A stretch of DNA of 64,000 nucleotides from Zobellia nedashkovskayae. Its GTDB lineage: Bacteria; Bacteroidota; Bacteroidia; Flavobacteriales; Flavobacteriaceae. This document shows, one piece after another, positions 39,583 through 49,235 of the stretch. The notes beneath the pieces were generated by a model. The model searched no databases, was not told where the DNA came from, and saw only the letters and a list, made by a program, of their open reading frames with translations. How positions within the stretch are numbered: the first letter of the stretch is position 1; every line of letters starts with the position of its first letter. The stretch is from assembly GCF_015330125.1 (NCBI RefSeq), contig NZ_JADDXR010000002.1:930001-994000 (forward strand), given 5' to 3'. The translations under genes and the position numbers were made by a program.

Positions 39583-40905
39583 ATGAAAAACAAATTACTA
39601 TCAGGAGGTTTTCTTCTCCTAGCTGGGTTTTACCTTCAAGCACAAGAGGTAACCTACGAAGAGTACGAATTAGATAATGGTCTTCACGTCATACTCCATC
39701 AAGATAAAACCGCACCTCTGGTTACCACATCTGTAATGTACCATGTGGGTGGCAAAGACCGTACTGAAGGCCGTACTGGTTTCGCTCACTTTTTTGAACA
39801 CCTACTTTTTGAAGGCACTGATAATATAGAACGTGGCAAGTGGTTCGAAATCGTTTCGTCTCATGGTGGCAAGAATAACGCAAATACGTCTCAAGATCGA
39901 ACCTATTATTATGAAGTCTTTCCTTCCAACAACCTTAAACTAGGACTTTGGTTAGAATCTGAACGTATGATGCATCCGGTTATTGACCAAAAAGGTATTG
40001 ACACTCAGCAGGAAGTAGTCAAAGAAGAAAAAAGATTACGTTATGACAATAGCCCATATGGTGAACTTATTAATGAAGTGGGCAAAAATCTCTTTAAAAA
40101 GCACCCCTATAAAGACCCTAATATTGGTTATATGAAAGATTTGGATGCTGCAACTTTGGAAGATGTAATTGCTTATAATCACAAGTATTATGTACCAAAT
40201 AATGCAGTCTTAGTAGTTGCCGGAGATATTAATGTTACGGATACCAAGAAAATGGTAGAAGACTATTTTGGTCCCATACCTAAAGGAGCAGACGTAACAC
40301 GTAATTACCCAAAAGAAGACCCCATTTTAAAGGAAGTTAGAGCCAAGGCTTATGACGCCAACATACAGATTCCTGCCTCTGTTATTTCCTACAGAACCCC
40401 AGGTTTTAAGGAAAGAGATGCATATGTTCTAGATATGATATCTACTTACCTAAGTGACGGGCGTAGTTCAAAACTGTATAAGAAAATGGTAGATGACCAG
40501 AAGCAGGCATTACAAGTTGGCGCTTTTAATGTAGGGCAAGAAGATTATGGCATGTATTTAGTTTATGCGCTTCCAGTAGGAGAAACCGCTTTAGAAACTC
40601 TGGTTACCGAAATGGAAGAAGAGATTGCTAAGGTTAGGGACAGTCTAATTTCAGAGAGAGATCATCAAAAACTATTGAATAAGTTCGAAAACCAATTTGT
40701 AAACTCAAACTCTAGCGTTGAGGGTATTGCAAATTCATTGGCACGTAATTATTTACTTTATGGTGATACTGAATTAATTAATAAAGAAATTGACATCTTT
40801 AGATCTATTACACGTGAAGAAATTATGGAAGTAGCCAATAAATATCTGAGACCAGATCAGCGGGTAATTATAGATTACCTTCCAGAAGAACCTCAATCTA
40901 ACTAA
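39583..40905 (+). CDS. Secreted M16 zinc metallopeptidase, catalytic subunit
   Basis: 440 residues with a signal peptide (cleavage about residue 20, LQAQ). The inverted zinc motif HFFEH is at 69-73, with the distal Glu in the region of residues 142-149 (QQEVVKEEKR), so this is an active pitrilysin-type peptidase. The length is one half of a full M16 clamshell. The next gene encodes the second half, giving a two-subunit enzyme as in M16B pairs. It likely degrades peptides in the periplasm. A near-consensus -7 box (TAACTTAG) lies about 25 nt upstream. Confidence 0.92.
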   Translation: MKNKLLSGGFLLLAGFYLQAQEVTYEEYELDNGLHVILHQDKTAPLVTTSVMYHVGGKDRTEGRTGFAHFFEHLLFEGTDNIERGKWFEIVSSHGGKNNANTSQDRTYYYEVFPSNNLKLGLWLESERMMHPVIDQKGIDTQQEVVKEEKRLRYDNSPYGELINEVGKNLFKKHPYKDPNIGYMKDLDAATLEDVIAYNHKYYVPNNAVLVVAGDINVTDTKKMVEDYFGPIPKGADVTRNYPKEDPILKEVRAKAYDANIQIPASVISYRTPGFKERDAYVLDMISTYLSDGRSSKLYKKMVDDQKQALQVGAFNVGQEDYGMYLVYALPVGETALETLVTEMEEEIAKVRDSLISERDHQKLLNKFENQFVNSNSSVEGIANSLARNYLLYGDTELINKEIDIFRSITREEIMEVANKYLRPDQRVIIDYLPEEPQSN

Positions 40906-40978
40906 TTTATTTAGAGCATGTCTTTTATACCGCTGCTCCATTTTTTTTGCACTTTCTTATAAAGTAAAAACACTATAC

Positions 40979-43048
40979 ATGAAAAATATATTTACAACTC
41001 TATTCTTTCTTGCTTTTGCCCTAGTTGCACAAGCTCAGATAGACCGTACCCAAATGCCGGAAGCAGGCCCCGCGCCAGAAATAAATCTAAAAGATCCACA
41101 GACTTTTGAACTTAGAAACGGACTTAAAGTCCTAGTGGTAGAAAACCATAAACTACCAAGAGTATCTATTCAATTAAGTATTGACAACCCTCCAGTTTTA
41201 GAAGGAGCAAAGGCAGGTGTTTCTGCACTTACAGGCAGTCTGCTGGGTAAAGGTTCCAAAAATATCAAAAAAGACGATTTTAACGAAGAAGTAGACTTCC
41301 TAGGAGCTCGTATCAATTTTGGTTCTCAGAGTGCTTTTGCAAGTTCACTTTCCAAATATTTTCCAAGAATATTGGAACTCATGGCCGATGCCGGATTGAA
41401 CCCAAATTTTACCCAGGAAGAGTTCGATAAAGAAAAACAGAAAATACTAACAGGATTAAAGACCGAGGAAAAAAGCGTTGCTGCCATTTCAGGAAGAGTT
41501 GGTTTGGCTTTGGCATATACCACGAAGCACCCTTACGGCGAATTCATGACGGAAGAGAGTATAAATAAAGTTACACTTACGGATGTTATTCAGTTCTACG
41601 AAGATTATTTTGTTCCAGCCAATGCTTATTTGGTTGTTGTAGGCGATATAAAATTTGATGATGTAAAAACTTTGGTTGAAGAACAATTTACGCCATGGAC
41701 AAAAGCAACACCACCTTCTTTTGGCTTCTCCAAACCATCAGATGCATTATATGCGCAAATCAATTTTGTTGACGTACCTAATGCTGTTCAATCCGAAATC
41801 ACAGTAGAAAACTTGGTCAACCTTCAGAAAAAAGACCCTGATTATTTATCGGCACTTATGGCAAACGAAATCTTAGGTGGTGGTGGCGAAGGTCGCTTGT
41901 TCTTAAACCTTCGCGAAGATAAAGCATACACGTATGGCTCATATTCAAGATTGGGTAATGATAAGTATGTCCCTGCTCGCTTTAGAGCTACTGCAAGCGT
42001 AAGGAATGCCGTTACCGATAGCTCTGTTGTCGAAATTTTAAAAGAAATTGAACGCATCCGTACTGAACCAGTTACCAAAGAAGAGTTAGAAAACACAAAG
42101 GCAAAATATACCGGTCGGTTTGTGATGGCATTAGAAGACCCTTCTACCATAGCTGACTATGCGTTAGAAATAGAAACCGAGAATTTACCTAAGGATTTCT
42201 ACAAAACATACCTTGAAAAAATCAATGCCATTACCGTTGAAGAGGTACAACAGGCTGCACAGAAATACATAAAGCCCGATAATATTCGTATTGTAGTTGC
42301 AGGAAAAGGGAGCGAAGTAGTTAACAACTTGGAAAATGTAACCTTTAAAGGCAAAAAGATACCTGTTAGCTACTTTGACAAATATGCTAACGCTACTAAA
42401 AAAGCGGATTACGCTGCTAGTGTACCTACAGATGTAACGGCCAATACCGTATTGAACAAATACATTGAATCCATAGGAGGAAAAGAAAAATTGGAAGCTG
42501 TAACCTCCTATTCCCTTTTGGCTGAAGCCGAAATGCAAGGCATGAAACTAAACTTAGAGGTTAAAAAAACCAATAAGGACCAGTTTATGCAAGATGTGAA
42601 AGTGTCCGGAAACTCAATGAGCAAGCAAGTCTTTAATGGAGACCAGGGCTACATGGTAATGCAGGGACAGAAAAAAGATATGGGTCCTGATGAAATAGAA
42701 AAAGTAAAAGATGAATCTGCTCCTTTTCCCGAACTGAATTACCTCAACACGGATGTTACTTTAGAAGGTATAGAAAGTATTGATGGCAAAAAGGCCTACA
42801 AACTGAAAATATCCGAAGAAAAAACAGCGTTCTATGATGTTGAAACCGGTCTAAAAGTACAAGAAGCCACGACAGCTGACATGGGCGGACAGAGTATCAC
42901 TAGCACCATTAATTATCTTGATTATAAAGAGGTTTCTGGAATTCAATTTCCTTTTCTTATGGCGCAATCAGTAGGACCGCAAAGATTTGAATTTATTGTT
43001 TCAGAAATAAAGGTCAATGAAGGTATTTCAGATACCGATTTTGAATAA
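40979..43048 (+). CDS. M16 peptidase non-catalytic subunit with LolA-like C-terminal extension
   Basis: 689 residues, signal peptide to about residue 19 (VAQAQ). Residues about 40-455 form the M16 fold without HxxEH (the site reads LTGSLLGKGSKN) but keep the Arg/Tyr substrate-binding region (AYTYGSYSR). Residues about 480-689 form an extra beta-rich domain (LLAEAEMQGMKLNLEVKKTNKDQF ... NYLDYKEVSGIQFPFLM) that looks like the LolA/LppX half-barrel. It follows the catalytic subunit by 73 bp and is almost certainly its partner. Confidence 0.9.
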   Translation: MKNIFTTLFFLAFALVAQAQIDRTQMPEAGPAPEINLKDPQTFELRNGLKVLVVENHKLPRVSIQLSIDNPPVLEGAKAGVSALTGSLLGKGSKNIKKDDFNEEVDFLGARINFGSQSAFASSLSKYFPRILELMADAGLNPNFTQEEFDKEKQKILTGLKTEEKSVAAISGRVGLALAYTTKHPYGEFMTEESINKVTLTDVIQFYEDYFVPANAYLVVVGDIKFDDVKTLVEEQFTPWTKATPPSFGFSKPSDALYAQINFVDVPNAVQSEITVENLVNLQKKDPDYLSALMANEILGGGGEGRLFLNLREDKAYTYGSYSRLGNDKYVPARFRATASVRNAVTDSSVVEILKEIERIRTEPVTKEELENTKAKYTGRFVMALEDPSTIADYALEIETENLPKDFYKTYLEKINAITVEEVQQAAQKYIKPDNIRIVVAGKGSEVVNNLENVTFKGKKIPVSYFDKYANATKKADYAASVPTDVTANTVLNKYIESIGGKEKLEAVTSYSLLAEAEMQGMKLNLEVKKTNKDQFMQDVKVSGNSMSKQVFNGDQGYMVMQGQKKDMGPDEIEKVKDESAPFPELNYLNTDVTLEGIESIDGKKAYKLKISEEKTAFYDVETGLKVQEATTADMGGQSITSTINYLDYKEVSGIQFPFLMAQSVGPQRFEFIVSEIKVNEGISDTDFE

Positions 43049-43076
43049 AAGCAATATTTGAATAGTATTTTATGTG

Positions 43077-43119
43077 CGGTCGTAGCGTCTGGGAAATTAC
43101 CTCCCCTACTTTACGACCG
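43077..43119 (+). terminator. Hairpin after the M16 operon
   Basis: CGGTCGTA (43077-43084) pairs with TACGACCG (43112-43119); an inner GGG/CCC pairing is possible. The following T tract is weak, so it may act as a terminator or as an RNA 3'-end stabiliser. Confidence 0.4.
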
Positions 43120-43209
43120 TACTGCATTTTACATTTATTCCAAACTATCCTATCTTGGCCACATTACTATGGTTTAAATAATTATACCATAAAAAATACC
43201 GTTCAGTTT

Positions 43210-44316
43210 TTAATCTCCATCATTGTCGTTAAACGTTACTACAATGTTAGCGGCACTTGAATAATCGTTTTTCAACAATGCAATAATCTCTGTAACTGCA
43301 TCTCTTAACTCCACAATCTTTTCAGGATTATCTACGGCAAGAATTTTTAAACTTACCTCAGTTTCACTGAACAAAGCTATTGCTTCATTAAATGTAGCCA
43401 AGATATTATCATTCAAATCAGCTCGATCTAAAACATCAACTAAATAATCCTCCATTCCAAAACCCTCGGTTTCAAAATTGCCTGTATATGTTTTCTTTAG
43501 TGTTTCTAGATTTACGAGTATAGCCTCCCTAGAAGTTTCACTATAAAATGCCTCTAAACGTAATTCCGGGTTTTCAGAATTATTTATTATCTGTTCTAGT
43601 TTTTTTAGCTTTATCGTCTCTAGTTCTGCAATAACAGCATTTACCATCAAATTTTGACTCCCGTTTACGCCGCTTTCAAGACGTGTCTTAAAAGAAGATT
43701 CCGTAGCAATCCACAATTCTTGCAAACTCTTGGCATTCGTATTTAGATTTTCAGCTATTGACACCAAATAATCCATCCGATTTTGAGCATTTTCACCAAT
43801 ACTCATTTCTTCTAAAACCTTGGCTTCAGAGGTATAATAAAGCAAATACTCAATAGCTCCATATCCCTTTGACAAAACTCCCAAAGTAGCAATATAATCT
43901 TCATCAATAGGTGTCTCACCGTCAATGCTTTCCTCTATTGCATCTAAATCTATTGGCCACTCATGAATTTGAGAGTGGACAAAAGAATTTCTTACGACTC
44001 CTATATTATAACCTTCTGCTTGTTCCCAAAACATAAATGCTTCTGACCAACTGTTTTTAAGGTCAGTTAAAGATTTTTCCGTAGGAAGCTCTATAAACGC
44101 ATTGGAAGCCTCTAATAATTTTTGAGTCAATTGGATATGCTCTATCTGTAGTGGCTCTATTTGATTGTCATACAAATTTGCAATCTGTAATCTACGTCCT
44201 TCTTCTATACTGGTCATTTCTACTACGACTTGATTATCGTCGGACCCGCAAGAAATATTTAGCGTAAGAACGGCACAAAATAGACTAACATATACTATTG
44301 CCTTTTGGTATTTCAT
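43210..44316 (-). CDS. Imelysin-family lipoprotein with altered GxHxxE motif
   Basis: 368 residues from the ATG at 44316, which gives a lipoprotein signal (AVLTLNISC). The body is the all-helical imelysin fold (insulin-cleaving membrane protease / iron-regulated EfeO-like). The family metal-site motif GxHxxE appears as GYGAIEYLLYY: the His is replaced by Gly while the Glu remains. The other imelysin in the operon keeps His. A changed or lost metal site is likely. Third gene of the imelysin / di-heme oxidoreductase / imelysin operon, 13 bp after the oxidoreductase. Confidence 0.85.
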   Translation of the reverse strand: MKYQKAIVYVSLFCAVLTLNISCGSDDNQVVVEMTSIEEGRRLQIANLYDNQIEPLQIEHIQLTQKLLEASNAFIELPTEKSLTDLKNSWSEAFMFWEQAEGYNIGVVRNSFVHSQIHEWPIDLDAIEESIDGETPIDEDYIATLGVLSKGYGAIEYLLYYTSEAKVLEEMSIGENAQNRMDYLVSIAENLNTNAKSLQELWIATESSFKTRLESGVNGSQNLMVNAVIAELETIKLKKLEQIINNSENPELRLEAFYSETSREAILVNLETLKKTYTGNFETEGFGMEDYLVDVLDRADLNDNILATFNEAIALFSETEVSLKILAVDNPEKIVELRDAVTEIIALLKNDYSSAANIVVTFNDNDGD

Positions 44317-44329
44317 TTTATTAATTGGA

Positions 44330-45760
44330 TTATAATGTTTCAATAAATGCTATAATTTTCGTGCGTTCCTCTTTATTTAGAGCCATAAAACTATTCTTAA
44401 TGGCTTCTGCCTCGCCTCCATGCCACAATATGGCCTCTTCAATATTTCTTGCTCGCCCATCGTGTAATAAATTGGTATGGTCGTTAACCGTCTCAATAAG
44501 ACCAACACCCCACAAAGGTGGTGTTCTCCATTCATTTCCTGTAGCTCTAAATTCAGGAGCACCATCACTTAAGGCATCCCCCATATCATGCAAAAGTAAA
44601 TCTGTATAAGGTCTAATAGTTTGGTTTGCTAAAGCATCTATCGCATAAGCGCCCGTTTCAAAGGTTGCGATGTGACACCCAGAACAATTTATAGAATTGA
44701 AAAGTTCTTTACCCTGAAGTACTTCCTCATTATCAAAATCACGTCTGGCAGGCACAGATAAGGTAGCCGCGTAAAAAGCCACATTATCTAAATTTTCATC
44801 TGGAATTTCCGGACTTCCGCCATTGGAAATTTCATCACAATTTAACTCGGGATTACAGTTTTCTTCAGGAAACAAAGAAGAAGTAATACCCAAATCTCCA
44901 GAAAAAGCGGCCGCTACTTGTTGTTTTACAGTAGGCTGATTAGCTTTCCAACCAAACCTTCCTAATTTAAGATTTGCAGTATTAACATCATACACATAAT
45001 TAGGGCGACCCGAAATTCCATCACCATTTACATCGTTTTCATCCTCATAACTTAAAATAACCGCCTCAGGAATAGCATCTAACAGTCCAAGACCTATCAT
45101 CTGATTAGCAACTCTAGGAGACACCTGAACTCCAGCATTCATTGCGCCATAATTCAAGTCTACCATTTCATAAATGGGTTTTTGTAAATCTACCGAGCTA
45201 CCATCAGAATAAGTTACCACCACTGTTTCATAGGTTACACTTAGAACACCTTCTCTATCAATCCCAAAAATACTATTATCCTGAAATTGTCCACCATAAA
45301 TAGGGTCAGGGATAGTTCCTCCGTTTACACCGATTCCTGGCAAAGTCAATCGCAGTAACAAGCCATGCGCCAACTCCCCTTCAAAAGCAGGAGGACGACC
45401 TCTACCATCCTTAAAATGACAACCGGAACACGAACGCGCATTAAAAAAAGGTCCCAAACCATCTCGTGCTGTTGTAGATGCCGGAGCTGTAACCCAACTC
45501 TGATTAAACAACGAATTACCCACTCCAAAAGTAATTTGATCATCTAATGACAAGCCGTCTACAGAAAAACCAAAAGCATCTGGAGAAAATATAAAAGATG
45601 TTGCACTACCCCCGGACAACTCCTCATCTTCTTCCGGAACCAAAGGGGTATAATCATCCGTATTACTGCACGAAGCCGAAACTATAAGCAACAACAACAT
45701 ACCGTACTTGAATAATAAATTATGTCTACTACCCTTTTTTTTACTATTTAATAAGTTCAT
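44330..45760 (-). CDS. Di-heme c-type oxidoreductase lipoprotein (DHOR family)
   Basis: 476 residues from the ATG at 45760, with lipoprotein signal LLLLIVSASC. Two CxxCH heme sites are present: CSGCHFKDGRG (N-terminal third) and CSGCHIATFETGAY (C-terminal third), typical of the DHOR 'thiol oxidoreductase' family near bacterial MauG/peroxidase relatives. Conserved GRPNYVYDV and GRFGWKANQPTVKQQ support the family. Such proteins lie beside imelysins in many marine bacteria and may oxidise iron or thiols during uptake. Middle gene of the operon. Confidence 0.9.
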   Translation of the reverse strand: MNLLNSKKKGSRHNLLFKYGMLLLLIVSASCSNTDDYTPLVPEEDEELSGGSATSFIFSPDAFGFSVDGLSLDDQITFGVGNSLFNQSWVTAPASTTARDGLGPFFNARSCSGCHFKDGRGRPPAFEGELAHGLLLRLTLPGIGVNGGTIPDPIYGGQFQDNSIFGIDREGVLSVTYETVVVTYSDGSSVDLQKPIYEMVDLNYGAMNAGVQVSPRVANQMIGLGLLDAIPEAVILSYEDENDVNGDGISGRPNYVYDVNTANLKLGRFGWKANQPTVKQQVAAAFSGDLGITSSLFPEENCNPELNCDEISNGGSPEIPDENLDNVAFYAATLSVPARRDFDNEEVLQGKELFNSINCSGCHIATFETGAYAIDALANQTIRPYTDLLLHDMGDALSDGAPEFRATGNEWRTPPLWGVGLIETVNDHTNLLHDGRARNIEEAILWHGGEAEAIKNSFMALNKEERTKIIAFIETL

Positions 45761-45829
45761 AATACAATAAAATAGCAAACAGGACCGCAACTAAGCAACC
45801 CTGTTTTTAAATATTACAAAAGACTTTTA

Positions 45830-47005
45830 CTAATTAATTTCCAAAGGTGTTTTAGCCTCCAAAAGCTTATTTCCAAAAGCCTGAAGAGCAACAACCGCTT
45901 CTTGCACTTTAGCTCCTTCAACACCTGTTTTACCCTGCACGATAGCAAAATCAAATGGTATTGCCGTTGCGTTCACCGCCGTTTCAGCAGCGGCAAGCAA
46001 TGTATCTAGTTCAGAAGCCAAATCTGCATCAACTTCTGCAATCAAATCAGCTAATGAAAGTCCAATTACTGAACCGTATGCACCTGTATATACATTTTTA
46101 ACACCCTCAAGATTCAATCTAATATCTCGGTGCGTATTATCACTAAAACAAGAATGCTCATCTTCTTGATCCTGATTATTTAATGCAACTGCCATTCGTT
46201 CTACCGCCAATTCGCTGCTTGATAATTCAGCAATACTACCCAACATATTATTCAATGCCTCTTTTTCAGATAAAGCCAAAAACGTGGCTTCGTAACTTGT
46301 TGACCACGCATCAACCACTTCTTGAAGATTATCTACTAATAATGCTGCTACCACTTGCAAATACGTTCTTCTTCTATCTTGATTAGCCGCGGTACCTTCA
46401 TCTACAAAATCTGTATAAGGTCTTTGTCCGCTAATTTTTTCAGATGGATCGGTAAGATCCTGGCCCCAAAGCAAAAATTCAATAGCATGGTAACCAACAG
46501 AAACATTTTCTTCTGTATCACCTTCACCATTCTTAACAACCAGATTAGCTTTGGTAATCTCAAAAGTGGCATCTGTATCATTTATTAGCCCTGCTGTAGC
46601 ATCTCCCTCAACATAATCTACATAAGCCTCATCCATTGGCCATGAATTCAGTAAACCTTCTAAATCCTCTGTATCTCCAGTATCAATTGGTCCATTTGCA
46701 AAACGAAAAGCCTCTGTTGTTCCATAAGACTCTCTAGATGCCAACCAAGCAGTCTTAGCGGCTTCAAAACTGACCTCAGTTGGATCAGCAACGAATGTGT
46801 CAATAGCAGTTTGTAATGCCTGAGCATCTGCAAGTGCCGCAGCGTAATTGGCCTGAACAACATCAGTATAATTTTCCATTACCTCTGCACGTACCAGAAC
46901 TTCTTTTTCGTCAACCTCACTAGTACCATTATCATCACTAGAACAAGCAGATAAAACAAGGGCAAAAGCACTTAATACATATAACTTTGAAATTGGTCTT
47001 TTCAT
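45830..47005 (-). CDS. Imelysin-family lipoprotein with intact GxHxxE motif
   Basis: 391 residues from the ATG at 47005, with lipoprotein signal (ALVLSACSSDDNG). Imelysin all-helical domain with the motif GYHAIEFLLWG intact and conserved NSWPMDEAYVDYV. Imelysins such as EfeO and IrpA are linked to iron acquisition. It is the first gene of the operon and is preceded by a good promoter and a candidate operator palindrome. Confidence 0.9.
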   Translation of the reverse strand: MKRPISKLYVLSAFALVLSACSSDDNGTSEVDEKEVLVRAEVMENYTDVVQANYAAALADAQALQTAIDTFVADPTEVSFEAAKTAWLASRESYGTTEAFRFANGPIDTGDTEDLEGLLNSWPMDEAYVDYVEGDATAGLINDTDATFEITKANLVVKNGEGDTEENVSVGYHAIEFLLWGQDLTDPSEKISGQRPYTDFVDEGTAANQDRRRTYLQVVAALLVDNLQEVVDAWSTSYEATFLALSEKEALNNMLGSIAELSSSELAVERMAVALNNQDQEDEHSCFSDNTHRDIRLNLEGVKNVYTGAYGSVIGLSLADLIAEVDADLASELDTLLAAAETAVNATAIPFDFAIVQGKTGVEGAKVQEAVVALQAFGNKLLEAKTPLEIN

Positions 47006-47039
47006 TCGATTATTATTTAGACTGTTTTTAAATAGTCCG

Positions 47040-47089
47040 CAAATATATTTTTTCAAAACGAAACAACCAACGTTTATTTAGATTAAATA
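47040..47089 (-). promoter_or_regulatory. Promoter with candidate iron-type operator before the imelysin operon
   Basis: On the minus strand TTG (47070-47068), 20 nt, then TATATTTG (47047-47040). Directly upstream of the -33 element is the perfect palindrome TATTTA-GAT-TAAATA (47075-47089), similar to the AT-rich iron-regulator boxes seen before flavobacterial uptake genes. A second near-palindrome GACTGTTTTTAAATAGTC (47020-47037) lies between the promoter and the ATG. Which regulator (Fur or DtxR type) binds is not known. Confidence 0.55.
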
Positions 47090-47166
47090 CAAATAATTTT
47101 ATGAGTACTAGCAGTACATTACGGATATAAACCGTAACCCATACAAGCAGAGAAGATTAAATTAAT

Positions 47167-48042
47167 TTACTTTTTTCGCCTGTTAACCATCCAGACACCC
47201 AACAAAATAACTAAACCACCAATAAGTTGGTAAGCGTTTAAAGATTCTCCGTCTAAAACGCCCCAAAAAATGGCGACTAGAGGAATTAAATAAGTAACCG
47301 ATGCTGCAAAAACCGGACTAGACAATTGTATTAATTTGTTGAAAAATATATTGGCAATTGAGGTTCCTACAATGGCGAGTATCAAAAGATACCAAAGCGA
47401 AGATTGCATGGTTATATTCCCTTGAACTTCATTAAAAAAACCCGAGTAAATAACCAACACTAAAGCAGGCAAAAAAGCTATGGAAAAACTAGCTGTTGTG
47501 ACTGCCAATGGGCTTAAATGATTTAAATGCTTCTTTATAATATTAATATTCAGGGCATACGCTAAAGCTGAAAGTAGGATGAAGATAGCATACCAATAAT
47601 TTTGATTAGGATTAAAATCCATTCCGGCAACAACTAATGCAATTGTTCCTGCCAAACCAATAAAAACCCCTGCCACCTGCCTTTTAGTTATTAGAGCACC
47701 AAAAAGGAGCACGCCTACTAGCGTAGTTAATAAGGGTACCACAGAATTTAAAATAGAAGTCACACCACTATCAATCTGCGTTTGTGCAAGAGCGAACAGA
47801 AAAGGAGGAAAAAAGGAACTCAATAAACCTGCCCATGTAACCCATTTCCAATCCTTAATACTCAAAGTACGAATGCTTCTAAAGCCGAATAAAAAAAGAA
47901 TAAGAGACGCGAATACAATTCGTAAACCACCCAATTGTATAGGTGTAAGCCCAACCAAAGCTTTCTTTATCAAGATAAACGAAGAGCCCCACACCAATGA
48001 TAACAAAATCAGGTAAAGCCACTTTTTATTATAATCGTTCAA
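47167..48042 (-). CDS. EamA/DMT-family transporter
   Basis: 291 residues with ten predicted membrane segments arranged as two EamA repeats (about 5-135 and 150-287). Recognisable features are LVWGSSFILIKKALVGLTPIQLGGLRI near the N terminus and the second-repeat end AIFWGVLDGESLNAYQLIGGLVILLGVW. It is a metabolite exporter of unknown substrate. Monocistronic. Confidence 0.92.
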   Translation of the reverse strand: MNDYNKKWLYLILLSLVWGSSFILIKKALVGLTPIQLGGLRIVFASLILFLFGFRSIRTLSIKDWKWVTWAGLLSSFFPPFLFALAQTQIDSGVTSILNSVVPLLTTLVGVLLFGALITKRQVAGVFIGLAGTIALVVAGMDFNPNQNYWYAIFILLSALAYALNINIIKKHLNHLSPLAVTTASFSIAFLPALVLVIYSGFFNEVQGNITMQSSLWYLLILAIVGTSIANIFFNKLIQLSSPVFAASVTYLIPLVAIFWGVLDGESLNAYQLIGGLVILLGVWMVNRRKK

Positions 48043-48233
48043 GGTCTTGTTGGGTTAAGGTTATTTGAAACCAAAAAGTAAAGGTGGGGATTTTTTAGAA
48101 AAATTGAATAAAACTATCACATCATATTTCTCACTAGTTTAAATCTTATTAAATTCATACATCGATAAAATAAAATTCAAGAACCTCAGCCTAATTTGAT
48201 TTCAATCAGCTGTTTTAACCGTCACGGGAGTAT

Positions 48234-48241
48234 TATCTTTG
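48234..48241 (+). promoter_or_regulatory. -7 box TATCTTTG before the helical lipoprotein gene
   Basis: Exact TAnnTTTG match, 14 nt before the ATG at 48255; TGTTTT at 48211-48216 lies at the -33 position. Confidence 0.55.
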
Positions 48242-48254
48242 CAAAAAACATAAC

Positions 48255-48665
48255 ATGAAAAAAACAATCATATTAATGGTACTCGCTTTTGCCGCTTTAA
48301 CCATTTCGTGTAATTCAAAAACAGACAGTACCCAAATGAAAACCGTTATGGCCGTACATGACGAAGTGATGCCAGAAATGGGTAAAATGGGTAAATTGGT
48401 AGGTGAGCTTAGTAGTAAAGAAGATAGTACCGCAGTTGGCCTAAAATACAAACAAGCACGTATGGACTTACAGGAAGCCCATAAATCCATGATGACCTGG
48501 ATGCAAAATTTTGGCACTCGTTTTACTTCTGATGAAATTCTTAATGGCGCAGAACTGTCTGATGAGAAGCAGGTTTGGTTGAACGAAGAGCAAGTAAAAA
48601 TTGAAGATTTACGCGAACACATCAACGGAAGCATTAAAACCGCTGAAGAACTATTGAAGAAATAA
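48255..48665 (+). CDS. Small helical lipoprotein, paralogue A
   Basis: 136 residues with lipoprotein signal (ALTISCNSK). The mature part is almost entirely helical and Lys/Glu/Met-rich, with the core HKSMMTWMQNFGTRFTSDEILNGAELS. The same core occurs in the next gene (KSMMTWMESFGKRFNADEMLKGKELT), so the two are paralogues. Bacteroidota members are often labelled 'viral A-type inclusion protein', which carries no functional information. Unknown role in the envelope. Confidence 0.7.
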   Translation: MKKTIILMVLAFAALTISCNSKTDSTQMKTVMAVHDEVMPEMGKMGKLVGELSSKEDSTAVGLKYKQARMDLQEAHKSMMTWMQNFGTRFTSDEILNGAELSDEKQVWLNEEQVKIEDLREHINGSIKTAEELLKK

Positions 48666-48776
48666 GTCATATCACGCAGTATACCGAAAAAACACAGCGT
48701 TAGCAGATAAATAGAAGCATTTGAGGCAGTTAACCCGTATTTTTACCTAGTACATTATTACAAAAGTCCTATTGCT

Positions 48777-49196
48777 ATGAAGAACTTATTTTTAACGCTT
48801 ACTACAGTTTTGGTTTTGGGTACCATTTCTATGAGCTCACAAGATACTGCTGTTGAACCTACCAAAATGGAACAGGTAATGGCATCTCATGACGTGGTTA
48901 TGGATAAAATGCCTTTGATTTCTAAGCTTATAAATCAATTACAGACCAAAGCGAACGCTTCTTACGAAAAGAAAAAATACGAAGATGCTATCGCAGACCT
49001 TAAAAATGCGAACAAGTCTATGATGACCTGGATGGAGAGTTTTGGTAAGCGTTTTAACGCAGATGAAATGTTGAAAGGCAAAGAACTTACCCCTCAAAAA
49101 CAAGAATGGATACTTGAAGAAGAAGAAAATGTTTCTCTATTGGACGAAGAAATAGACTTAAGTATTGACCAAGCAGAAGCTGTTTTGAATAATTAA
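48777..49196 (+). CDS. Small helical secreted protein, paralogue B
   Basis: 139 residues, signal peptide MKNLFLTLTTVLVLGTISMSSQ without a lipobox Cys, so soluble in the periplasm or exported. Shares the MMTWM(E/Q)xFGxRF core with its upstream neighbour. The pair therefore consists of one membrane-tethered and one soluble version of the same helical domain. The 111-bp gap suggests separate promoters or a loosely spaced operon. Confidence 0.7.
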   Translation: MKNLFLTLTTVLVLGTISMSSQDTAVEPTKMEQVMASHDVVMDKMPLISKLINQLQTKANASYEKKKYEDAIADLKNANKSMMTWMESFGKRFNADEMLKGKELTPQKQEWILEEEENVSLLDEEIDLSIDQAEAVLNN

Positions 49197-49235
49197 AATA
49201 ACACCTCTGCAAATAGACCTCGATTAAACTCTATT

